A stretch of 64,000 bases of DNA from Lacticaseibacillus chiayiensis (GCF_004123795.1 NZ_MSSM01000001.1:1-64000); one strand, 5' to 3'; numbered from the stretch's first letter, positions 43,357 to 52,368 are shown. The notes: generated by a model not told the origin, from the letters alone. Translations and numbers: made by a program.

Positions 43357-43402
43357 AAAAAACCGGTACTAGAGAAAAAATCGCTCTAGCACCGGTTTTT
43401 TT
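43357..43402 (+). terminator. Rho-independent terminator
   Basis: Long stem AAAAAACCGGT-CTAGAG / CTCTAG-ACCGGTTTTTT downstream of sugK, able to work in both directions; it also ends the convergent acetyltransferase gene. Confidence 0.88.
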
Positions 43403-43427
43403 AGTCTCTTGGGATGCAATCAGATCA

Positions 43428-44009
43428 TCACGAATCCGCCGACGAGCCATCTTTCCGCGGAATCTTCTTAATCACCCGCGCAGGATTACCAGCCACCACT
43501 AAATTCGCACCAAAACTATGCGTCACCGTGGCATTGGCACCAATCACCGTATTATCGCCAATCGACACACCCGGCAACACCACAGCGCCACCGCCAATCC
43601 AGACATTATTGCCAATCGTAATCGGGGCACCTTCGCCCATCCGCTCACGACGGCCCGCCGGATCAAGCGGATGCGACGCCGAATAAAGCTGCACCAACGG
43701 CCCAAACATACAATCATCGCCAATCGTAATCGGCGCAATATCCAACATCACATTGTTGTAGTTGCAAATAAAATTGTCACCCACATGAATGTTATACCCA
43801 AAATCACAATGAAAATCAGGCTGCACATACACATTCGCGCCAACACTACCAAACAACTGCCGAATCAACGTCTCCTTATGCGCGTCATCCGTCGTACAAC
43901 GATTCATCTCCCGACACAACCTCCGCGCCCGCTCCTCATCCGCCGCCAACTCAGCATCAAAAATCCGATAAGGCTGACCAGCAAGGAACTTTTGCTTTTC
44001 TGTCTTCAA
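43428..44009 (-). CDS. maltose/galactoside O-acetyltransferase-like (LbH fold)
   Basis: The 193-residue enzyme has a maltose acetyltransferase N-domain (KFLAGQPYRIFDAEL) and hexapeptide repeats forming a left-handed beta helix (ITIGDDCMFGP, ITIGNNVWIGGGAVVLPGV, SIGDNTVIGANA). The probable catalytic His lies in YSASHPLDP. TTG 44009 is chosen because AAGGA lies ten bases upstream; a GTG at 44018 overlaps that ribosome site. Substrate is unknown, but maltose or other sugars are usual. Confidence 0.85.
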   Translation of the reverse strand: MKTEKQKFLAGQPYRIFDAELAADEERARRLCREMNRCTTDDAHKETLIRQLFGSVGANVYVQPDFHCDFGYNIHVGDNFICNYNNVMLDIAPITIGDDCMFGPLVQLYSASHPLDPAGRRERMGEGAPITIGNNVWIGGGAVVLPGVSIGDNTVIGANATVTHSFGANLVVAGNPARVIKKIPRKDGSSADS

Positions 44010-44231
44010 TGATGTCACTTCCTTGGTTTAAGTAAAGCGGTTTCTTGGGGGGTGGGGCAAGGGCAGGAGGTTGTTTGGTTGGGACAGAAGATTGGATTTA
44101 GAAATTTATTGCAGTAAAAAATATTTAGAGGGAAAAAGTACTGACCGCTTTAGCTTGAGAACGGTACCTTTTCTATGAATTGAGAGTTTGAAAAATCAGA
44201 CTATATTTTTCATTCGTGTCACTACATCAAG

Positions 44232-45305
44232 CTATATCGATTTGTCATCACTTTCATTTAGTCGAACAATGACACGATAAGTTTCCGGCTTAAGCGCCCA
44301 GAGCATACCCTTGTTGATTTCTGATAAGGGAACAGTACCTGCGATTAACGGCTTTACGTCCACAGTACCGTTGTTTAGCAATTTCATGGCTTTAAGAAAA
44401 TCACTTGAGTCCGAATTTGCGCTCCCCATTAATTTTGTCATTCGACGATGGAGCGTGTGTGGGCTAATAGAAATTGGCGTATCTGGATGAAAAGAGCTGT
44501 AGAGAATAACGCGTCCGTCAATGGCCGCCATTGACACTGCCTGTTCAGCGACGGGCGAAATAGGCAGTGTGTCAAATACAACGTCTGCGCCATTTCCTTC
44601 TATCAGCGTTTTAATTGTGTTAACTGGATCCACAGTTTTTGGGTTGATTAAATCATCGAAACCAAGTTGTTTCAAAAATTTTTGACGATTTTCATCTGGT
44701 TCACTGATGATGACCCGCGCTCCACGCTCTCGTGCGAGGATCGCATGAAATACGCCCATAATACCTGCACCGATGACGACTACATCATCACCTAGTTCAA
44801 CTTTTGCGGTGTCCACGCTATGAACAACGCAAGATAAGGGTTCGGTAAGGGCCGCTTCTTCATACGTCAATTGATCACCAATTTTAAAAAGTTTGGTTAC
44901 CGGAACAGCCAAATATTCTGCTAGTCCGCCCATACCGCGAATATTTAACCCACCCACATGATTTTCGTAGGAAAAACGGGTGCAGCTTCCTTCGTGACCT
45001 GTTCGGCAATTGTCGCAGTAACCGCAAGAAGTTAAGAGACCAACGACAACACGGGTTCCGACCCGCCATAAATCTGTATCTACTTTTGGCCCAACGTCAA
45101 CGATTATCCCAGACTCTTCGTGGCCACCAATAAAAGGAAAGTGAACTTTGTTAATTCCTGTGAAAACTCGTTGCTCCCAAGTACAAAGGGCACACGCTTT
45201 TAGCTTTACGAGAACCTCGTCGTCCTTAATTTTTGGCTTATCAATTCTTTCGACATCTAATTGCTTGATGCCACTGAAAACTGCTGCATTCATAGTTGTC
45301 ATCAT
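44232..45305 (-). CDS. zinc-dependent medium-chain alcohol dehydrogenase
   Basis: The 357-residue enzyme shows the MDR catalytic-zinc region CALCTWEQRVFTG and GGHEESG, the structural-zinc cysteines in CGYCDNCRTGHEGSC, and the NAD-binding VVVIGAGIMG near residue 175. The start at 45305 follows AAGGAGGG and overlaps nothing else. It is the last gene of the minus-strand pentitol PTS operon. It could oxidise a polyol or pentitol phosphate, similar to sorbitol or threonine dehydrogenases; the precise substrate is unknown. Confidence 0.85.
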   Translation of the reverse strand: MMTTMNAAVFSGIKQLDVERIDKPKIKDDEVLVKLKACALCTWEQRVFTGINKVHFPFIGGHEESGIIVDVGPKVDTDLWRVGTRVVVGLLTSCGYCDNCRTGHEGSCTRFSYENHVGGLNIRGMGGLAEYLAVPVTKLFKIGDQLTYEEAALTEPLSCVVHSVDTAKVELGDDVVVIGAGIMGVFHAILARERGARVIISEPDENRQKFLKQLGFDDLINPKTVDPVNTIKTLIEGNGADVVFDTLPISPVAEQAVSMAAIDGRVILYSSFHPDTPISISPHTLHRRMTKLMGSANSDSSDFLKAMKLLNNGTVDVKPLIAGTVPLSEINKGMLWALKPETYRVIVRLNESDDKSI

Positions 45306-45306
45306 G

Positions 45307-46125
45307 TTAGCCCTCCTTGACTGAATTTCTCTCATATTTTTTATAAATCGCAAAGGCCTCGTCTGCATTCGCATTATTATGAACCAATGCATTCAAGGCA
45401 GCCACTGTTCCAATTGGGTTTCGGCTTTGAGTGATATTCCGCCCCACAGCTACACCACGAGCACCGGTCTGCATACAATGTTGAACAAACTTGAAGTAGG
45501 TTAATGTGTCCGTTTTAGGTCCGCCCAATGCTAGAACAGGCCGACTAGTATTATTTATGATCAGGGCATCTGCTTCTGCACCTGTAAATCGAGTTTTTAT
45601 GATGTCAGCTCCTAACTCGGTACTCAGTCGGGCTGCAGTTGCAATGTAACGTGGATCATTTGATTTTGAAGAAGTAACGGGATAGCCAAATGGCAAAGTT
45701 TCTGCAATCACCGGCATTCCCCACTTTGCTGACTGATGGGCAAGCTTGACCAACATTTTGTTGGAAGTGGCTTCTCTAACAGCGGTACCGGGAAAGGTCA
45801 TGCAAACAACGCCGGATGCGCCGATTCTAAGTGCATCTTTAATATCGAAGAAGAGGTGAGTATCAGGTACTGACGAGTCATAAATATCAGCGCTTGCGTC
45901 GACACGAAGCACTGTAGTGACGTGAGCTAGTTCACGCTCATAAGTTTGTGCTTGACCGTATGTCACTAAAGCGGCATCTAAACCAGCATCAACTAATTGA
46001 CTAACCTGTGTAGTTGTCTCATCAATACCCGCTGTCCTCATTGAGAAAACGAAACCGTCTAATGCTGCCACAACTGCGCGCCCATCTGAAGCAAATATCT
46101 GATTCATTCTTCTAAGCTTGCTCAT
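45307..46125 (-). CDS. class I aldolase, DhnA/LsrF-like
   Basis: The 272-residue TIM-barrel aldolase carries the Schiff-base lysine in ADIIKTRFTG (about residue 178) and the phosphate-binding GARGVAVGRNI near residue 235. It resembles DhnA-type fructose-bisphosphate aldolases and LsrF-like thiolases. It lies downstream of a terminator leader and directly upstream of the zinc dehydrogenase gene. A role in cleaving a ketose phosphate made in the operon is inferred. Confidence 0.8.
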   Translation of the reverse strand: MSKLRRMNQIFASDGRAVVAALDGFVFSMRTAGIDETTTQVSQLVDAGLDAALVTYGQAQTYERELAHVTTVLRVDASADIYDSSVPDTHLFFDIKDALRIGASGVVCMTFPGTAVREATSNKMLVKLAHQSAKWGMPVIAETLPFGYPVTSSKSNDPRYIATAARLSTELGADIIKTRFTGAEADALIINNTSRPVLALGGPKTDTLTYFKFVQHCMQTGARGVAVGRNITQSRNPIGTVAALNALVHNNANADEAFAIYKKYERNSVKEG

Positions 46126-46143
46126 GATAATTTTCCTTTCATC

Positions 46144-46186
46144 AAAAAACGCCCAAAAATCCCTGAAATAGAAATTTTTGAGCGTC
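46144..46186 (-). promoter_or_regulatory. leader terminator, candidate GlpP antitermination site
   Basis: On the minus strand CGCTCAAAAAT pairs with ATTTTTGGGCG and is followed by T6, inside the 171-bp leader between the glpP-like gene and the aldolase gene. A terminator just before structural genes and directly after an antiterminator gene suggests regulated read-through. Confidence 0.6.
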
Positions 46187-46296
46187 TCCTTACATTGCTC
46201 TAAGCGAATATTTAGTTTTTCTTGAATGAGAGCTTGCCATTTTCATTACGTCGGTATCTTTAATCCTAGTCAGCCGGATTCAGTGGTTTTTGAAAT

Positions 46297-46857
46297 TCAT
46301 GATGACCACAAGTTTTGTCGGCTAGTTGCAACAAACTGATAACCTGCCGAGAATGCTAACTTAACTTGATCCTCTGTTTCTATCAAGCCACTTGCGATCA
46401 ACGGCTTATGCATAAACACGTGCTTGAGGTGGTCAGTCTCGTTGACTGCACAGATAGCCGGTAGAACTTGAACAGCGTCATAGTTGTCAGCATTTTTTAA
46501 AATATCGGCCGCTTTTGCCAAAGAAAGTGAATCTATTAAAGGAAGCCGATAGACCGTGGTCATTCCTAAATGCTTTCCTTGAGTGAGTGCGCGAACATTG
46601 CTGGTTAAAATGCCGTCTAAATGATAGAGATTTTTAAGCAAGTGCATACCAACGTCGTCCGCTTTAAAACCAGCCAAAATGTCAATGTGGACGACCGCCT
46701 GTTTCTTCTGCTTATGAATGGCCTGAACAAAGCCCTTCAAATTTCCAATTGAAACACCAGATAATAAAATGACTTTTGCTGGTGCCTGTAAAGCATAATT
46801 GAGATTACGCCCGTTTATCGAGGAGGGGATGATCATCCGTGTATTAAAAATAACCAA
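46297..46857 (-). CDS. GlpP-family transcription antiterminator
   Basis: The ~186-residue TIM-barrel protein matches the glycerol-3-phosphate-responsive antiterminator family: RMIIPSSINGRNLNYAL at the start, VVHIDILAGF near residue 75, GILTSNVRALTQGKHLGMTT near 105 and a final GYQFVATSRQNLW. The start is uncertain: TTG 46857 follows GAGGTGAT closely, whereas the first ATG is at 46836. In other Gram-positives GlpP binds leader RNA and glycerol-3-P to let transcription pass a terminator. Here it lies in a pentitol operon, just upstream of a terminator leader, so a related phosphosugar may be its ligand. Confidence 0.75.
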   Translation of the reverse strand: MVIFNTRMIIPSSINGRNLNYALQAPAKVILLSGVSIGNLKGFVQAIHKQKKQAVVHIDILAGFKADDVGMHLLKNLYHLDGILTSNVRALTQGKHLGMTTVYRLPLIDSLSLAKAADILKNADNYDAVQVLPAICAVNETDHLKHVFMHKPLIASGLIETEDQVKLAFSAGYQFVATSRQNLWSS

Positions 46858-46926
46858 ATCACCTCTCTTTACGCGATACAGCAAAACAATTGTAACAGAA
46901 TCTGAATGGGCAAAAACGGTCACTTA

Positions 46927-47583
46927 CTAAACAACGGCTTTTAACAGTTTAGTGACCTGTGCTTGTGGGTCAGGAGCGTCAAAGACATAGGAGCCAGCGA
47001 CAAAAATATTAGCACCGGCTGCTGCGCAATCTTTGATCGTTACATCGTTAATACCACCATCAACTTCAATATCAAACTTCAGCCCCAGGCTGTCTCGTTG
47101 CTTAGCCAGCTCTCTAACCTTATCGACCATTTGAGGAATAAACTTTTGCCCGCCGAACCCGGGATTGACGGTCATAATCAATACTTGATCCACCAGTGGC
47201 AACACTTCTTTAGCAGCATCAACAGGTGTCCCTGGGTTCAAAACCAGGCCGGCTTTTGCGCCAGATTTCTTGATTTCTTGAACAACGCGGTAGATGTGAA
47301 CCGAGGCTTCTAAATGCACCATGATCATATCACCACCAGCTTTGGCAAATTCTGGTGCGAACTCATCGGGATTGTCAATCATTAAGTGACAATCAAGTTT
47401 TAATAAAGTTGCTTTATGAAGGTCGGAAACCATTTTTGGCCCGAAAGTAATGTTTGGGACAAAATGACCATCCATGACATCAACGTGAAGCATGTGAATG
47501 CCAGAGTCTTTAACTTTATCGATATCGTGCATCAAGTTTGAAAAGTCAGCACTTAATATTGAAGGTGCGATTTCGATTGACAT
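46927..47583 (-). CDS. rpe: ribulose-phosphate 3-epimerase
   Basis: The 218-residue TIM-barrel enzyme interconverts D-ribulose-5-P and D-xylulose-5-P. Family motifs are SILSADFSNL, HVDVMDGHFVPNITFGP (His and Asp metal ligands), LDCHLMI, MTVNPGFGGQKF and FDIEVDGGIN (catalytic Asp). It is embedded in the PTS operon, so it is probably a dedicated copy for pentitol breakdown, feeding xylulose-5-P to the phosphoketolase across the divergent promoter. Confidence 0.95.
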   Translation of the reverse strand: MSIEIAPSILSADFSNLMHDIDKVKDSGIHMLHVDVMDGHFVPNITFGPKMVSDLHKATLLKLDCHLMIDNPDEFAPEFAKAGGDMIMVHLEASVHIYRVVQEIKKSGAKAGLVLNPGTPVDAAKEVLPLVDQVLIMTVNPGFGGQKFIPQMVDKVRELAKQRDSLGLKFDIEVDGGINDVTIKDCAAAGANIFVAGSYVFDAPDPQAQVTKLLKAVV

Positions 47584-47612
47584 TTTCTTTCCTCCGAATA
47601 ACTCTGTCTAAT

Positions 47613-48488
47613 TTAGATAATCCAGAACACACCGCCAACGACACCAATTCCAACAAGAATGAGTAAGACCGTAGTTGGCTTGAACTTTTTACGCAACAAA
47701 TAGTAGGTGAGCAGCGTAACGGCCATGGGAAGTAACCCGAGAACCAGTTTATCAAGTATTCCCGTTTGGACTTTCATAACAGTCTTACCCAGGTGTAACT
47801 TCATCGGTGTAGAAATTTTAACAAAGGTTGCTGACAAGGCGCCGATGACAATAGGCCCTAGTGTTTGCGCATACGTCATAACGGTGGGTAATAACGAACC
47901 CTGTAAAATTTTAGCGATGCCTTCCTTACCTAAGTTATAACCTTGCATCCAAGCAAGATACCCAATAGACCAAATAATCGCTAAGTGTAAGACGGCAAAT
48001 AAAACTGGTCCCATTAAAATGTTCCCTTTTGCCGCAAAACTAATAGTAAATGACAATAAAATTGGAATTAAAGTACCTTGCCATAAGGTATCGCCAATTC
48101 CTGCTAAGGGCCCCATCAGACCAGTTTTCAGACCATTAATCGTTTCATCAGTAATCGGTGCACCATTGGCTTTTTGTTCTTCCATGGCAATGGTAACCCC
48201 AAGGATTGAGCCGCCAAAATGTGGTTCAGTGTTGAAAAATTGCATGTGGCGCAGTAAGGCAGCTTTCATTTCTTCTTCATCGTCACCGTATAACTTTTTG
48301 AAAATGGGTGAAAGTGCATGGATGACCCCTGTGGCCTGTAAACGTTCATAGTTGTAATTAGCGTGTGAGAAAAATGTCCACCGCCAAAAAGCTTTAACCA
48401 CATCACGCTTACTCAACTTTTTTGCATCAAGCTTTTTTTCTGAAGGCAATTCTTTTTCTTCGAGTTCTTTTTTGTCTTCTTCACTCAT
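47613..48488 (-). CDS. PTS mannose-family IID component (pentitol)
   Basis: The 291-residue protein has a charged Glu/Lys-rich N-terminus (about 1-25), then the EIID signatures WTFFSHANYNYERLQATG, MQFFNTEPHFGGSILGV and GLKTGLMGPLAGIGDTLWQG, and C-terminal helices. It overlaps the EIIC gene by 4 nt. Together with EIIC, EIIB and EIIA in this operon it makes a full mannose-class PTS. Confidence 0.92.
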   Translation of the reverse strand: MSEEDKKELEEKELPSEKKLDAKKLSKRDVVKAFWRWTFFSHANYNYERLQATGVIHALSPIFKKLYGDDEEEMKAALLRHMQFFNTEPHFGGSILGVTIAMEEQKANGAPITDETINGLKTGLMGPLAGIGDTLWQGTLIPILLSFTISFAAKGNILMGPVLFAVLHLAIIWSIGYLAWMQGYNLGKEGIAKILQGSLLPTVMTYAQTLGPIVIGALSATFVKISTPMKLHLGKTVMKVQTGILDKLVLGLLPMAVTLLTYYLLRKKFKPTTVLLILVGIGVVGGVFWII

Positions 48489-49246
48489 GCTTGTTCACCT
48501 CGTTTCAAGAATAACTGGGTGTAAATGTAGGCAATGATTGCTGCAAAGATAGCAATTGGTAAAATTGCGAGCTTTGAATAAACAGCAACCATGAATCCCA
48601 AAAGAAAGAATACAATGGTTCCTTTACTACTCATCGCATGTAAGTTCATCGCAATTCCTAAAGCTGGTAAAATACCACCGATAACCGTTAATACATGCAA
48701 TGGCGTACCGGCTAATCCTCCAATAACCTGTTTAACCGGGCCTGCACCGAAGTAAGTTGCCAGCATAGCGGGGATGACAGAAAATAGAAACATTGTTATT
48801 TGCGGCGGCCATACATGCAAGAAATCAATCCGATTCAAATTGCCTTCTTCGGCTGCTTTATCTGCCATGTGAACGAAAGTAATATCAACCGTCATATGAA
48901 GAACCCAGATCATAGTTCCTACAAGACTAATAGGAACAGCCAGTGTGATCGCGACTGATGGCGAAACATTTGATGCCATGCCTAATGCGGTACCCAATGT
49001 CCCAGCTAATGCCGTATCCATGGGGACAGCGCCACCTGCGCCAATCCAAGCTAGAAACGGTAATTGAATGGCGGCACCATAGATGGTTCCTTTAACCGGA
49101 TCGCCAAGAATCAAGCCAACTAAGGCACCATTGACTAGAGGACGCATGATGGTATGAGTGCCTGCCAAGGAAACCCAGGGCGTCCCCATCTGACCGAGGT
49201 AGTAAACAACCCCAATCAGGAAAGCTTGCCAGAGATGAATTGTCAT
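48485..49246 (-). CDS. PTS mannose-family IIC component (pentitol)
   Basis: The 253-residue membrane subunit has the EII-Sor pattern (LVNGALVGLILGDPVKGTIYGA near residue 40, IGAGGAVPMDTALAGTLG near 70) and about eight hydrophobic segments. It forms the sugar channel with EIID. The gene follows EIIB after 18 bp and overlaps EIID. Confidence 0.92.
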   Translation of the reverse strand: MTIHLWQAFLIGVVYYLGQMGTPWVSLAGTHTIMRPLVNGALVGLILGDPVKGTIYGAAIQLPFLAWIGAGGAVPMDTALAGTLGTALGMASNVSPSVAITLAVPISLVGTMIWVLHMTVDITFVHMADKAAEEGNLNRIDFLHVWPPQITMFLFSVIPAMLATYFGAGPVKQVIGGLAGTPLHVLTVIGGILPALGIAMNLHAMSSKGTIVFFLLGFMVAVYSKLAILPIAIFAAIIAYIYTQLFLKRGEQA

Positions 49247-49264
49247 ATCTCTATTCCTCCGTTT

Positions 49265-49741
49265 TTACTTCAACAAGTTTTTGACATCTGTTGCTCCATC
49301 GCTTGGTACAATTTGGATCTTGACGTCGACACCTGTATCAATCAGCTTCTGCATAATAGCTTTCTCATCGTCTGAAGCAGAAATGTTCTTGTAGAACTTT
49401 TTCCTTTGAGGATTTGCACCCATACCACCAATTACCACTTTATCAAGACTGACCCCAGCATCCACCAAATCAAGATAAGCTTTTGGCGTTTTTGCCAACA
49501 AGAGTAGTTTGTCGTTACCATGATCCGCCTTAAGAAAGTCCGGCCCCTCAGCAACACTTAAAACATCTAACTTAATTCCTTGAGGCACTGACATGGACAT
49601 GATGCTCTTCAAAAAATCATCTTTTGCTGTTGCATCATCAACAATAACAATGTGGTTGCCCTCCGTATACTGCAACCACGCAGTCATGACTTGGCCGTGA
49701 ATTAGGCGATCGTCAACACGAGCTAATACGATTTTTGACAT
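49265..49741 (-). CDS. PTS mannose-family IIB component (pentitol)
   Basis: The 158-residue phosphocarrier has His15 in ARVDDRLIHGQVMTAW, the phosphorylation site of EIIB-Man/Sor. It receives phosphate from the EIIA encoded immediately upstream (11-bp gap). It is shorter than and different in sequence from the EIIB at 6319, in keeping with another substrate. Confidence 0.93.
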   Translation of the reverse strand: MSKIVLARVDDRLIHGQVMTAWLQYTEGNHIVIVDDATAKDDFLKSIMSMSVPQGIKLDVLSVAEGPDFLKADHGNDKLLLLAKTPKAYLDLVDAGVSLDKVVIGGMGANPQRKKFYKNISASDDEKAIMQKLIDTGVDVKIQIVPSDGATDVKNLLK

Positions 49742-49752
49742 GATATTTCCCC

Positions 49753-50184
49753 CTAACGTTTTGTTTGCGAATTGCGTGCGTCTAGTTCATCCCAAAAGTT
49801 TTTGATACCAACTTTTGCGGTTTCAAATGCAGCATTCGTGATTTGTTCAATGTTTTGCCCCATCATTCGTGCATTGATTGCTTCGATAATCATCGGTAAG
49901 TTAACGCCTGTGATCAGTTGGATCTTGACGTCCTTAATTCTGCTTGCGCAAAGTGCTGCCTGATTATATGGGCTAGCCGCAAAGAGATCGGTGAATACAA
50001 TGACACCATCGCCTTCATCCTCTTTTCGGATTAATTTTTCCAACTTCAACCCAAATTCAGAAACATCATTGCCTTCAAATAAACCAATTTCGCCAATGTT
50101 TTCTTGCTCGCCAATAATTAGCTTAACTGCGTCCAGAAAACCTGATGCTAATTTTCCATGAGTTGCAATGACAAAACCAACCAT
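49753..50184 (-). CDS. PTS mannose-family IIA component (pentitol)
   Basis: The 143-residue EIIA-Man domain carries His9 in VIATHGKLASG, which takes phosphate from HPr. IVFTDLFAASPYNQA near residue 65 is a second family mark. It is a stand-alone protein here, as in other separate-subunit mannose-class systems. It lies between the dehydrogenase and EIIB genes. Confidence 0.93.
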   Translation of the reverse strand: MVGFVIATHGKLASGFLDAVKLIIGEQENIGEIGLFEGNDVSEFGLKLEKLIRKEDEGDGVIVFTDLFAASPYNQAALCASRIKDVKIQLITGVNLPMIIEAINARMMGQNIEQITNAAFETAKVGIKNFWDELDARNSQTKR

Positions 50185-50240
50185 ATTCTCAACTTCCTTC
50201 TTTCATAGAATCATCACCGTTCGTAATCGACCTTCAATCG

Positions 50241-51332
50241 TTACCATTCAAATTTAAGAACGGCTTTGTACCAAGCCTTACTTGCAACAATGTCTTCAAA
50301 TGCTTTATTCAAATCAGATGCGCTTCTGATGATTGTTTCTTTTTCAGGCAGTAATTTACGAAGCGTATCTTGATATGCTTGACTTTGACTCATAGACTTA
50401 ACAACTGCTTCAAAATCAGGCGTTGTAGAACGGCTAGTGCCATAGAACGTCAAACCCTTTTCCAAAATATCTCGTGTGTCAATCGGTACGAGATCTTCAC
50501 TAACACCCATGAGGACAAATTTGCCTGTGCGTTTGATGACTTTAATGCCTTCGTTAATGGCACTTGAGCTAAAGTTTCCGCCAGTTGCTTCGAAGATCAC
50601 ATCAAACTGTTCGCCGGCATTGTCAAAATCATAGTCCGTTACCAATTCCTTATTAGCAAAGTCAAATTCGTTTAATCGATCAGGAACTGCTCCGAATACA
50701 GTTAAATGGTCCTTGTCGATACCACGAATATAATGCAAAACTGCTGCAGCCATGTAACCGACAGGGCCATCACCGAATAATGCTACTCGGCAATTCGGTT
50801 TTGTTAACTCATCAGCAACATGACTGGTTGCGTGATAGCCAACAGTGCTGACCTCTGTTAAAATCGCAATTTCATCTGGAATGTTTTCTGGAAGGGGAAC
50901 CACTGCCCGGTCTGGCTGAACTAAGTCGCTTTGTGCAATCCCATCATAACCACTGCTCAAAAAGACAGAGTCAGTGCTGTAATTGTCAGGGACTGAGTCT
51001 TTCTTTGTTTCTCCACGCAACATATAACCAGGAACATTTGGAACGATGACAACGCGTTGGCCTTTTTTGAATTTGTCACTCATGGTTTCTTTAATCGTGC
51101 CGATGCCTTCATGTAACAAAGCCATTGGTAATTTTTTGGCTAATGCTTCTGGACGACGTTTACCAGCGAAGTAACGATCGTCAGCATGGCAAACACTTGC
51201 CATTAATGGCTGAATATTGACAAACCCAGGCCGCAGTTCGTGCTTTAGCATTACTTCTTCAATATCGCCAGGCTTCAGCAATCTGTAAGACTTAGATGTA
51301 ATTTCCTTACTTTCAACAGTGTTCTTTAACAT
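50241..51332 (-). CDS. MDR dehydrogenase, ribitol-5-phosphate dehydrogenase-like
   Basis: The 363-residue protein resembles TarJ-like ribitol-5-phosphate 2-dehydrogenases: SVCHADDRYFAG for the catalytic zinc, LLHEGIGTI, and the nucleotide-binding VALFGDGPVGYMAA near residue 185. No structural-zinc cysteine cluster is seen, as in TarJ. As the first gene of the operon it would oxidise a pentitol-5-phosphate from the PTS to ribulose-5-P, which the rpe product then epimerises. This agrees with the D-ribitol pathway described in L. casei BL23, though D-arabitol or xylitol cannot be excluded. Confidence 0.82.
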   Translation of the reverse strand: MLKNTVESKEITSKSYRLLKPGDIEEVMLKHELRPGFVNIQPLMASVCHADDRYFAGKRRPEALAKKLPMALLHEGIGTIKETMSDKFKKGQRVVIVPNVPGYMLRGETKKDSVPDNYSTDSVFLSSGYDGIAQSDLVQPDRAVVPLPENIPDEIAILTEVSTVGYHATSHVADELTKPNCRVALFGDGPVGYMAAAVLHYIRGIDKDHLTVFGAVPDRLNEFDFANKELVTDYDFDNAGEQFDVIFEATGGNFSSSAINEGIKVIKRTGKFVLMGVSEDLVPIDTRDILEKGLTFYGTSRSTTPDFEAVVKSMSQSQAYQDTLRKLLPEKETIIRSASDLNKAFEDIVASKAWYKAVLKFEW

Positions 51333-51352
51333 GATTTAGCCTCCATATTTTT

Positions 51353-51366
51353 TGCAACCGTTTTCA
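51353..51366. promoter_or_regulatory. CcpA cre site
   Basis: TGCAACCGTTTTCA fits the cre consensus TGNAANCGNNNNCA exactly. It lies just downstream of the -10 box of the minus-strand PTS operon promoter, where CcpA would block elongation. Confidence 0.65.
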
Positions 51367-51372
51367 TGGAGG

Positions 51373-51401
51373 ACTATAACACGGTCTTTTTAACTTTGCA
51401 A
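51373..51401 (-). promoter_or_regulatory. promoter of the pentitol PTS operon
   Basis: On the minus strand TTGCAA (plus 51396-51401) and TATAGT (plus 51373-51378) are separated by 17 bp; TG precedes the -10 at the extended position. The -35 overlaps the first TTTGCA operator half-site. Confidence 0.75.
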
Positions 51402-51435
51402 TATTTTGCACTCGAAGATTTTGACATTATTTGCA
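51395..51435. promoter_or_regulatory. DeoR-type operator array, PTS side
   Basis: TTTGCA occurs at 51395-51400, 51405-51410 (10-bp spacing) and 51430-51435, overlapping the operon's -35. The same hexamer in reverse forms a 10-bp-spaced array before the phosphoketolase gene, so one regulator probably controls both. Confidence 0.65.
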
Positions 51436-51550
51436 AAGCAATGAGCAAAGGCTAGCTCCATCAAGTATCGGATGACACGAAGGAATGTTAATATTGCTTT
51501 ATACTTTTGGCATACTTAGGCAATTGAATTAATATTTGGAGGCGGTCCCG

Positions 51551-52312
51551 GTGAATTACATTGAACGACAGCAAAGCATTTTAAAAAAATTGAACAGTAA
51601 TGGCAGCGTCAGTATTTCGGATTTAGTGAAAGATTTATCTGTATCACGCGAAACCCTAAGAAAAGACATTGCAGAGTTAGGAAATCAGGGGAAACTAAGA
51701 GTGATTCGAGGTGGAGCTGTCCTGAACAAACCTGTAAATGAAACAATTTATGACCAAAGACGCAAAGAGAACTTCCAAGAAAAGCTCTCGATCGCAAAGA
51801 ATGCCGTCAAACTCATATCTGAAGGTGATTCCGTTTTCGTAGGCAATGGAACAACTGCTGCCTTGGTTGCTCAAGAAATCAAAGCACGTGGCTTTAAGGG
51901 GATTGTTGTTATCACAACATCAATCAATGTTCTGCTAGAACTGCGATATGACGAAACGATTCAACTGGTTTTGCTTGGCGGCGGATTGCGGCGTATTGAA
52001 GGCTCATTGTCTGGCCCGCTAACACTCGCTAACATTGATGGTGTCTTCTGCGATATCGGTTTTTTTGGATCTGGAGGTGTAAGCATTAGTAGTGGTGTGA
52101 CCAATCATTACTTTTCTGAAATTGAGGTAGACAAAAAGATGATGCAACACTGCCGCAAAAAGGTGTTGTTGGCTGACCACTCCAAGTTTACTAAGATGAA
52201 TCCCTTTAGAACGGCTTCAATAAGCGATTATGACGTTATTTTGTCTGACAAAGGCCTTAGCTCAGCAACCATTACAGCGATGGAAAGACGCGGTGTTGAA
52301 GTTATCGTGTGA
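51551..52312 (+). CDS. DeoR-family transcriptional regulator
   Basis: The 253-residue protein has a DeoR winged helix (about 1-60; QSILKKLNSNGSVSISDLVK, then SVSRETLRKDIAELG) and a DeoRC sugar-phosphate sensor domain with VFVGNGTTAALVA near residue 100. GTG 51551 lies eight bases after GGAGG. It is placed between the divergent pentitol PTS operon and the phosphoketolase gene and is flanked by TTTGCA arrays on both sides. Its effector is likely a pentitol or pentulose phosphate. Confidence 0.88.
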   Translation: MNYIERQQSILKKLNSNGSVSISDLVKDLSVSRETLRKDIAELGNQGKLRVIRGGAVLNKPVNETIYDQRRKENFQEKLSIAKNAVKLISEGDSVFVGNGTTAALVAQEIKARGFKGIVVITTSINVLLELRYDETIQLVLLGGGLRRIEGSLSGPLTLANIDGVFCDIGFFGSGGVSISSGVTNHYFSEIEVDKKMMQHCRKKVLLADHSKFTKMNPFRTASISDYDVILSDKGLSSATITAMERRGVEVIV

Positions 52313-52368
52313 TAATCAAGCCGGAATTGCCATTGATTGAATTAAACGAAAAATAAATCTGAAAGGGG

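Noticed and set aside
43518..44012. A 164-codon plus-strand frame rich in Arg, His and Thr
   Set aside because: It lies entirely antisense to the hexapeptide acetyltransferase gene and has no recognisable domain.
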